From assembly GCA_023428515.1 (NCBI GenBank), contig JAEYXI010000411.1, forward strand, positions 1 to 7,784: DNA of 7,784 nucleotides, in the 5' to 3' direction. Source of the stretch: Pseudomonadota bacterium (lineage in GTDB: Bacteria; Pseudomonadota; Alphaproteobacteria; Rhizobiales; Rhizobiaceae). The notes beneath the pieces were generated by a model. That model saw only the letters and a program-made list of their open reading frames with translations. It did not search any database and was not told the DNA's origin. Of the stretch, positions 1-4,272 are shown in pieces. The position numbers and the translations under genes are program-made. Position 1 is the first letter of the stretch, and each line of letters starts with the position of its first letter.

Positions 1-328
1 CGTGATTGTTCATCAGCGGCGGCATCATGAAGTTCGGCAGGCGGAAGGAACCGGCCGGTCCGAGCACCAGGAACCGGTCGTCGGTGACAGGCGTCTTGAA
101 CGGATGATCGGGATCGTCGCGCCAATCGGGCAGCAGCCGGTCGATGCCGATCGGATCCACCACCGCGCCCGACAGGATATGCGCGCCGACCTCGCCGCCC
201 TTCTCCAGCACGACCACGGAAAGCTCTGGGTTCACCTGCTTCAGCCGGATCGCAGCGGCGAGGCCTGCCGGCCCGGCGCCGACGATCACAACGTCGAACT
301 CCATGCTTTCGCGTTCGGTCTCGCTCAT
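1..328 (-). CDS. Electron transfer flavoprotein-ubiquinone oxidoreductase (ETF-QO), N-terminal part, cut by window edge
   Basis: ETF-QO passes electrons from electron transfer flavoprotein, loaded by acyl-CoA and amino-acid dehydrogenases, to ubiquinone at the inner membrane, using FAD and a 4Fe-4S cluster. Only the first 109 codons are present, about a fifth of the usual 550 or so residues; the rest lies left of the window. Near the N-terminus (residues 11-24) is the FAD dinucleotide-binding stretch FDVVIVGAGPAGLA, followed by an acidic strand end (VVVLEKGGEVGAHILSGAVVDP, residues 38-59) that is highly typical of this family. ATG at 328-326 is chosen because GGGGA precedes it with 5 nt spacing. 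The start overlaps the TGA of a possible 43-codon ORF as ATGA. The C-terminal cluster ligands and membrane-binding region cannot be seen here. Confidence 0.93.
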   Translation of the reverse strand, partial: MSETERESMEFDVVIVGAGPAGLAAAIRLKQVNPELSVVVLEKGGEVGAHILSGAVVDPIGIDRLLPDWRDDPDHPFKTPVTDDRFLVLGPAGSFRLPNFMMPPLMNNH

Positions 329-456
329 TCCATTCCCCGCATCGGCTTGCTCACGCTGGCTTGGGTACGCCATTTTGCTGGCTCAAGGGCTCTTAGCTTA
401 TCCGGCTGCGACGTGAAACCGCTTTTCCAGTATTCGGCGGTCTGCTTCTCGTTCAT
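325..456 (-). CDS. Possible 43-aa small protein upstream of and overlapping ETF-QO (doubtful)
   Basis: This minus-strand ORF starts at ATG 456-454 and ends in a TGA that overlaps the ETF-QO start as ATGA, an arrangement typical of translational coupling. It would fill nearly all the space between ETF-QO and the divergent gene at 466. The product would be soluble and charged, beginning MNEKQTAEYWKSGF, with no membrane segment, Cys, or motif that I recognise. Its first half has the G/C-rich third positions of a real gene, but the second half is less biased (roughly two thirds G/C overall, below its neighbours). A weak GGGCAG precedes the ATG. An in-frame TTG at 510 would extend it into the opposing gene and is less likely. 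It could equally be non-coding leader sequence. Confidence 0.27.
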   Translation of the reverse strand: MNEKQTAEYWKSGFTSQPDKLRALEPAKWRTQASVSKPMRGME

Positions 457-465
457 ACTGCCCGG

Positions 466-1119
466 ATGCGGCCAACCGAGCTTTTCCGCTCCGTCTCGCA
501 GCAAAATCAATGGCTTCGCCGTAAAGCGGCTGAGGCCGTCGCGATCTTTGCCCTGGTGGTTGTGGCCCTGGGGCGCGTTGCCGCAGAGGAAGGCTCCTCA
601 AAACGCTGGCAGGCCGGCGCCTACAGCTTCTCGGACGAACTCGGTGGATTCCGCATCACCGGCGCATCGGGAAGCGGCACCAGGGACGACCCGATCATCA
701 TCCGCGAGGAGATGAATTCCGCTTCGCCAGTCACCATGGTGATCCGCACCGTGCGCCCGATCCGGCCATTCGACTATTCCGGCCTCTACGCCAACGGCTT
801 CCTGCATATTCGGATCGAGGTGCTGAACAACAGCGAATTGCCTTGGATCGAATTCGAATTCGAATTGCAGGAGCATCTCGGCAAGGCGAGCGTCTTCGGC
901 GACGGCCTCTCCTTCGACCAGCGCCGCTCGAACAGCGGCAACATCTGGTCGGAAAGCTTCAACGAGTACAGCCGTGCCTTCGAGCCATACGACCGGCTGC
1001 TCTTCCGACAAGGCAAGGTCGATCATCTGAGCAGCGCATCCTTCAACTTCATGATCACGGACTTCACGCCGCGCTGGGAGTTCTTTCTGGTGCAGGATCC
1101 CCGCATCCCCTCCTCCTGA
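466..1119 (+). CDS. Predicted exported protein of unknown function
   Basis: A 217-residue protein of no family I can name. The N-terminus has a basic stretch (WLRRK, 16-20), a hydrophobic core (about 22-36) and a VAA/EE signal-peptidase-I-like site near residue 40, so it is probably exported to the periplasm; a single N-terminal anchor is the alternative. The mature part has no cysteine, so it is not a lipoprotein. It is rich in alternating hydrophobic/polar stretches (HIRIEVLNNSELPWIEFEFEL, 114-134; SFNFMITDF, 192-200), suggesting a beta-sandwich fold. ATG 466 is the first ATG/GTG after the in-frame stop at 394-396; no good ribosome site precedes it, so the start is uncertain. The uracil-DNA glycosylase gene begins 26 bp downstream on the same strand, suggesting one transcript, but nothing in the sequence ties its role to DNA repair. 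Confidence 0.82.
   Translation: MRPTELFRSVSQQNQWLRRKAAEAVAIFALVVVALGRVAAEEGSSKRWQAGAYSFSDELGGFRITGASGSGTRDDPIIIREEMNSASPVTMVIRTVRPIRPFDYSGLYANGFLHIRIEVLNNSELPWIEFEFELQEHLGKASVFGDGLSFDQRRSNSGNIWSESFNEYSRAFEPYDRLLFRQGKVDHLSSASFNFMITDFTPRWEFFLVQDPRIPSS
849..866 (+). repeat. Short tandem repeat: three perfect copies of CGAATT
   Basis: Three perfect in-register CGAATT units, with a fourth copy 15 bp upstream at 834-839, lie inside the exported-protein gene, where they encode the alternating IEFEFEL segment of a likely beta strand. The unit is six bases, so gain or loss would keep the reading frame. Confidence 0.7.
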
Positions 1120-1145
1120 CCTTGCAAATACGGTCATGAGGGCCG

Positions 1146-2006
1146 ATGGTCGCGGCCATGGATTTTCCCGGAGAAACGGATCGGCCCAGCCTGCGCGACT
1201 TGCTGGCCTTCTACGCGGAGGCAGGCGTCGACGAGGCGCTGACCGACGAGCCCAGCGACCGCTTCGCCGCAAGCCAGGCGCGACCCGCCGCACCGCCCAA
1301 GCAGGTCGAGACGCCAAGAGCGACGCAGCCTGCGCCATCCCCGGCTGGGCAAAGAGTTTCACCACCTGCAGCAAGGCCGCCGGTCGCCGTGCCCGACGAG
1401 GGGCAGATTGCGCTGGCCCGGCAACGGGCTTCAACGGCTGCGACGCTGGAGGAACTCCGCCAGTACATGGCCGAATTCGACGGCTGCAACCTGAAATTCA
1501 CGGCGAAGAATCTGGTATTTGCCGACGGCAATCCGCAAGCCGACATCATGCTGGTCGGCGAGGCGCCGGGCCGCGACGAGGACCTCGAAGGTCTGCCCTT
1601 CGTCGGCCGTTCCGGCCAGTTGCTCGACCGGATTCTTGCGGCGATCGGACTTGACCGCCAGTCGGTATACATCGCCAACGTCATTCCCTGGCGGCCGCCC
1701 GGAAACCGTACGCCAACGCCGCAAGAGACCGAAATCTGCCGTCCATTCATCGAACGGCAGATCGAACTCGCCAATCCGAAGCTTCTCGTCACGCTCGGTG
1801 GCCCCTCGGCGAAAACGCTCCTGCGTGTCGCGGAGGGAGTGTTGCGGCTGCGCGGCAACTGGAAGACGCATGTAACGCCTTCCGGGCTGGAGATTCCCGC
1901 CATGCCGACCTTGCATCCGGCCTATCTGCTCAGAAACCCCGCCCACAAGAAGCTTGCGTGGCGGGATTTCCTGGAAATCAAAGCGAAGCTCAAAGCGCTC
2001 GCCTAG
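1146..2006 (+). CDS. Uracil-DNA glycosylase, family 4-like, with incomplete iron-sulfur ligands
   Basis: Removes uracil from DNA to start base-excision repair. The catalytic domain (about residues 105-286) carries the family 4 hallmarks: GEAPGRDED at 138-146 with the following GLPFVGRSGQLLDR, NVIPWRPPGNRTPTP at 178-192, and HPAYLLRNP at 257-265. Classical family 4 enzymes bind a 4Fe-4S cluster through CxxC and C-X14-17-C. Here only two cysteines exist in the whole protein, Cys114 and Cys198; the other two expected positions are Phe111 and Trp182, so the cluster is probably lost or altered. The N-terminus (about 15-40) is a helical segment followed by a Pro/Ala-rich linker (46-83), making the 286-residue protein longer than compact members of about 200. 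GAGGG at 1138-1142 lies close to ATG 1146; ATG 1158 is an alternative start. The stop shares CTAG with the convergent gene's stop. Confidence 0.93.
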   Translation: MVAAMDFPGETDRPSLRDLLAFYAEAGVDEALTDEPSDRFAASQARPAAPPKQVETPRATQPAPSPAGQRVSPPAARPPVAVPDEGQIALARQRASTAATLEELRQYMAEFDGCNLKFTAKNLVFADGNPQADIMLVGEAPGRDEDLEGLPFVGRSGQLLDRILAAIGLDRQSVYIANVIPWRPPGNRTPTPQETEICRPFIERQIELANPKLLVTLGGPSAKTLLRVAEGVLRLRGNWKTHVTPSGLEIPAMPTLHPAYLLRNPAHKKLAWRDFLEIKAKLKALA

Positions 2007-2398
2007 GCGTTTGCGGCCGTCCGGCGAAACCCGATGAACTGCAGTTCGGCGAGCAGCGCGACGGCCAGCGCCTGGGCGATGACGAAGGCATAGCCAAGCA
2101 GAGTCGGCGCCACTGCGCCGCTGACCAGCAGGCCGAAGCTCGCAGCCACCCATAGCGCGTTGATCGCGATGATATCGATCAGCACCAGCCGCGAGGCTTC
2201 GCCGCGTCGCGCTACCGCAAGGAGGAGCGCCACGAAGGGGAAGAGCGCAACACCTGCCCAGAACAGCAGGTTGGCGGGCAGGCCCAGCAGCGGCGACAGG
2301 AGCGGGGCGCCTACCGCCATCAGCAGGCCAGCCGCGCCGCTGACGACCGCATCGACAATGAGAACCTGGCGCAGGAAAGGGTTGAGCGTGAAGGACAT
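2003..2398 (-). CDS. Small four-helix integral membrane protein, function unknown
   Basis: A 131-residue, very hydrophobic protein with four predicted membrane helices at about residues 10-32, 40-63, 70-93 and 98-118, short loops, and a basic patch (ARRGEASR, 63-70) between helices 2 and 3. It resembles a group of small conserved proteobacterial membrane proteins with a motif like NALWVAAS and a C-terminal LGYAFVIAQALAVALLAELQ stretch; I know of no assigned biochemical role. AGAGGA lies about 8 nt before ATG 2398-2396, supporting the start. It is divergent from the MmyB-like regulator at 2530, making it the obvious candidate target of that regulator. Its stop codon overlaps the end of the convergent glycosylase gene. 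Confidence 0.85.
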   Translation of the reverse strand: MSFTLNPFLRQVLIVDAVVSGAAGLLMAVGAPLLSPLLGLPANLLFWAGVALFPFVALLLAVARRGEASRLVLIDIIAINALWVAASFGLLVSGAVAPTLLGYAFVIAQALAVALLAELQFIGFRRTAANA

Positions 2399-2482
2399 GG
2401 TGGTTTTCCTCTCGTTGGGCCGACTTGCGTGCCGGCATGACAGGAGGATCGTTCGCCTCGCTTGGAAAGACGATTACGCGAG

Positions 2483-2503
2483 AGGTAATAGATGTTATTT
2501 CCT
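2483..2503. promoter_or_regulatory. Candidate operator: AT-rich imperfect dyad AGGnAATA-N5-TATTnCCT
   Basis: A 21-bp inverted repeat in which seven base pairs match on either side of a 5-nt centre, with one mismatch inside each arm. It lies 26 bp before the regulator's start codon, overlaps the best candidate -10 region, and is the most AT-rich patch of the intergenic gap. XRE/MmyB-type regulators commonly bind dyads in their own divergent promoter, so this is a reasonable autoregulatory site. Binding is inferred, not shown. Confidence 0.4.
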
Positions 2504-2517
2504 TCCTCGCCTATCTC

Positions 2518-2522
2518 AGGAG
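2518..2522 (+). promoter_or_regulatory. Ribosome binding site AGGAG that fixes the regulator start at 2530
   Basis: AGGAG ends 7 nt before ATG 2530 but only 1 nt before ATG 2524, so 2530 is the better start. The open frame continues upstream to 2425, but that extension would translate the intergenic dyad region and gives a sequence unlike the family's N-terminus. Confidence 0.7.
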
Positions 2523-2529
2523 CATGCTG

Positions 2530-3324
2530 ATGACCGAGAATTCCCCTGGTGAATTGCTGCGCGAATGGCGGCTCAGGCGGCGCATGAGTCAGCTCGATCT
2601 CGCCAGCGAGGCGGAAATCTCGCAGCGCCATCTCAGCTTTCTCGAAAGTGGCCGCGCCAAACCTTCGCGCGACATGGTGCTCCATCTCGCCGACCAGCTT
2701 GAGATCCCGCTCAGGGAGCGCAACCACCTGCTGCTCGCGGCGGGCTTCGCACCACGCTATGGCGAGCGCAAGCTCGACGATCCGTCGCTTGCCGCCGCCC
2801 GCGAGGCGGTGCGTCTGGTGCTCAAGGGCCACGAGCCCAACCCCGCCGTCGCTCTCGACCGCCACTGGCACATGATCGACGCCAACGACGCGATCGCGCC
2901 GCTGCTTGCCGATATTCCCGATCCGGCACTGCTCAAGCCGCCGGTCAACGTCTTGAGGCTCAGCCTCCATCCGCGGGGGCTTGCGCCGCGCATCGCCAAC
3001 CTGTTCGAATGGCGCAGCCACCTGATCGAACGGCTGAAGCATCAGTTGGACGCGACAGGCGACCCGGTTCTCGGCGAGTTGGAGCGAGAGCTGCTGTCTT
3101 ACCCATCGGGTCCGCGGACGCAGCGCGCCCAGGATACGAACCTCGCGGCAATCGCCCATCCGTTCAAGCTGCGCGTTGGCACGGAGGTGCTGACCTTCAT
3201 CAGCACGACGACGGTCTTCGGCACGCCGCTCGACGTGACGCTGTCGGAACTGGCGATCGAATCCTTCTTTCCGGCCGACGAAGCGACGGCCAGGGCGTTG
3301 CGAAACGCGGCAGGCGCGCCCTAG
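2530..3324 (+). CDS. XRE-family transcriptional regulator with MmyB-like ligand-binding domain
   Basis: A 264-residue cytoplasmic DNA-binding regulator. Residues 7-61 form an XRE helix-turn-helix (GELLREWRLRRRMSQLDLA, then SQRHLSFLESGRAKPS at 31-46 as recognition helix and following turn). Residues of about 85-248 match the MmyB-like (MLTR_LBD) PAS-like ligand domain, recognisable from HWHMIDANDAIAPLL (112-126), PVNVLRLSLHPRGLAPRIANLFEW (138-161) and FISTTTVFGTPLDVTLSELAIESFFPAD (223-250). Such proteins are thought to sense small hydrophobic ligands and usually control a divergently placed gene. In many genomes that gene is a short-chain dehydrogenase or other enzyme; here it is a small membrane protein. 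The start is set by AGGAG seven bases upstream. The gene ends 6 bp before the convergent transporter's stop. The ligand cannot be predicted. Confidence 0.93.
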   Translation: MTENSPGELLREWRLRRRMSQLDLASEAEISQRHLSFLESGRAKPSRDMVLHLADQLEIPLRERNHLLLAAGFAPRYGERKLDDPSLAAAREAVRLVLKGHEPNPAVALDRHWHMIDANDAIAPLLADIPDPALLKPPVNVLRLSLHPRGLAPRIANLFEWRSHLIERLKHQLDATGDPVLGELERELLSYPSGPRTQRAQDTNLAAIAHPFKLRVGTEVLTFISTTTVFGTPLDVTLSELAIESFFPADEATARALRNAAGAP

Positions 3325-3330
3325 CCAAGT

Positions 3331-4272
3331 CTATTGCGGCGTCGACGCCTTCCGCGCCTTGCGTCGTTCGATGCCGAGTTGCCGCTCTCGCCAGACGATG
3401 AAGATGCCGGCGCCGATCACGATCGCTCCGCCGACGACGATATGGATGGTAGGCTGGTCGCCAAAGGCCAGATAGCCGACGACGATCGCCAGCAGCATCG
3501 AGGTGTATTCGAACGGCGCGACTGTCGACGCCTCCGCATGACGATAGGCCTGCGTCATGAATATCTGGGCGACGCCGCCGCAAATACCGGCCGAGACGAG
3601 GAAGAACGCCTGCCAGGCGTCAATCGGCTCCCAGCCAAACGGTATGGTCAGGAGCCCGACTACGCTCGCCGTGAGCGAGAACCAGATCACGATGACAGCG
3701 CTTTTTTCCGTGTGCACGAGGCTGCGGACCTGGAGCATCGCCACGGCGGATAGGGCAGCGCCGAAAAATGCGGCGATGACGCCCAGCAGTTCTTCGTCGC
3801 CCATCCCTGAGCCCCCACTGAGCAGCGAAAGCTTCGGCCAGGAGACGATCAGCACGCCGAACAGACCGATCGTGACGGCGCTCCAGCGGTAGATCCTGAC
3901 TATCTCTCCGAGGAAAAGCGCGCTGAAGATGACGACGAACAATGGCTGTGCATAGTTGATCGTGATCGCCTCCGGCAGAGGCAGGCGCGTCAGCGCGAAG
4001 AAGGTAGCTCCCATGGAAGCGACGCCGATGACGCCACGAAGGATGTGACCCATCGGCCTCTTCGTATGGACCGCCGAGCGGAGTTCTCCCTGATATGCCA
4101 GGTACAAGATGACCGGCAGGATGGCGAAGAACGAGCGGAAGAAGACGATCTGCCCCGCGGGTACCTGGCCGGCTGCCTTGATGAAGGCGGACATCGCCAC
4201 GAATATCGCGACAGAGACGATCTTCAGCCCGATCCCGACAAGCGGATTGGAGCTAGGATGCGCGGCGTTCAC
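3331..4272 (-). CDS. DMT-superfamily (EamA-type) transporter
   Basis: A 313-residue inner-membrane protein with about ten predicted helices in two EamA repeats. The first repeat ends in PLPEAITINYAQPLFVVIFSALFLGE (98-123); the second in AYRHAEASTVAPFEYTSMLLAIVVGYLAFGDQP (242-274), the paired pattern typical of drug/metabolite transporters that move amino acids, nucleosides or other small metabolites. A basic cytoplasmic-type tail follows (294-313). It starts with GTG at 4272-4270, overlapping the stop of the upstream molybdoprotein gene as GTGA, so the two are almost certainly co-translated. The next in-frame ATG lies inside the first helix and would destroy it. Substrate and direction cannot be read from sequence; coupling suggests uptake of the molybdoprotein's substrate or removal of its product. 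Confidence 0.92.
   Translation of the reverse strand: MNAAHPSSNPLVGIGLKIVSVAIFVAMSAFIKAAGQVPAGQIVFFRSFFAILPVILYLAYQGELRSAVHTKRPMGHILRGVIGVASMGATFFALTRLPLPEAITINYAQPLFVVIFSALFLGEIVRIYRWSAVTIGLFGVLIVSWPKLSLLSGGSGMGDEELLGVIAAFFGAALSAVAMLQVRSLVHTEKSAVIVIWFSLTASVVGLLTIPFGWEPIDAWQAFFLVSAGICGGVAQIFMTQAYRHAEASTVAPFEYTSMLLAIVVGYLAFGDQPTIHIVVGGAIVIGAGIFIVWRERQLGIERRKARKASTPQ

Larger units (their letters stand above)
2399..2529. promoter_or_regulatory. Divergent promoter region between membrane protein and MmyB-like regulator
   Basis: This 131-bp gap must drive both flanking genes. It holds an 8-bp palindrome TGCCGGCA at 2430-2437, a TTGGAA at 2462-2467 that could serve as a -35 element, and an AT-rich patch at 2486-2500 that stands out from the GC-rich surroundings and could contain a -10 element (TAATAG, 18 nt after TTGGAA, a weak match). 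The promoter assignments are tentative; the region's role follows mainly from gene orientation. Confidence 0.5.

Noticed and set aside
2..715. 237-codon plus-strand frame at the left edge
   Set aside because: Its first part is antisense to ETF-QO, which has an unmistakable FAD-binding N-terminus, and its end overlaps the exported-protein gene in another frame.
598..1434. 278-codon minus-strand frame opposite the exported protein and glycosylase
   Set aside because: Composition is typical of a shadow frame (Arg/Ala runs) and it conflicts with two better-supported genes.
1431..2438. 335-codon open frame on the minus strand across the glycosylase and membrane-protein genes
   Set aside because: The translation is Arg/Gly/Ala-rich and unlike any family, while the glycosylase and the four-helix protein in the same DNA have clear family features.
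2425..2529. 35-residue N-terminal extension of the regulator
   Set aside because: AGGAG is properly spaced only for ATG 2530; the extension does not resemble XRE N-termini and would cover the candidate operator.
2320..3159. 279-codon minus-strand frame opposite the regulator
   Set aside because: It is antisense to a gene with clear helix-turn-helix and MmyB-like domains, and no motif or ribosome site supports it.
3300..3360. Intrinsic terminator between the regulator and the transporter
   Set aside because: No GC-rich stem followed by a T run is present on either strand at this 6-bp junction.
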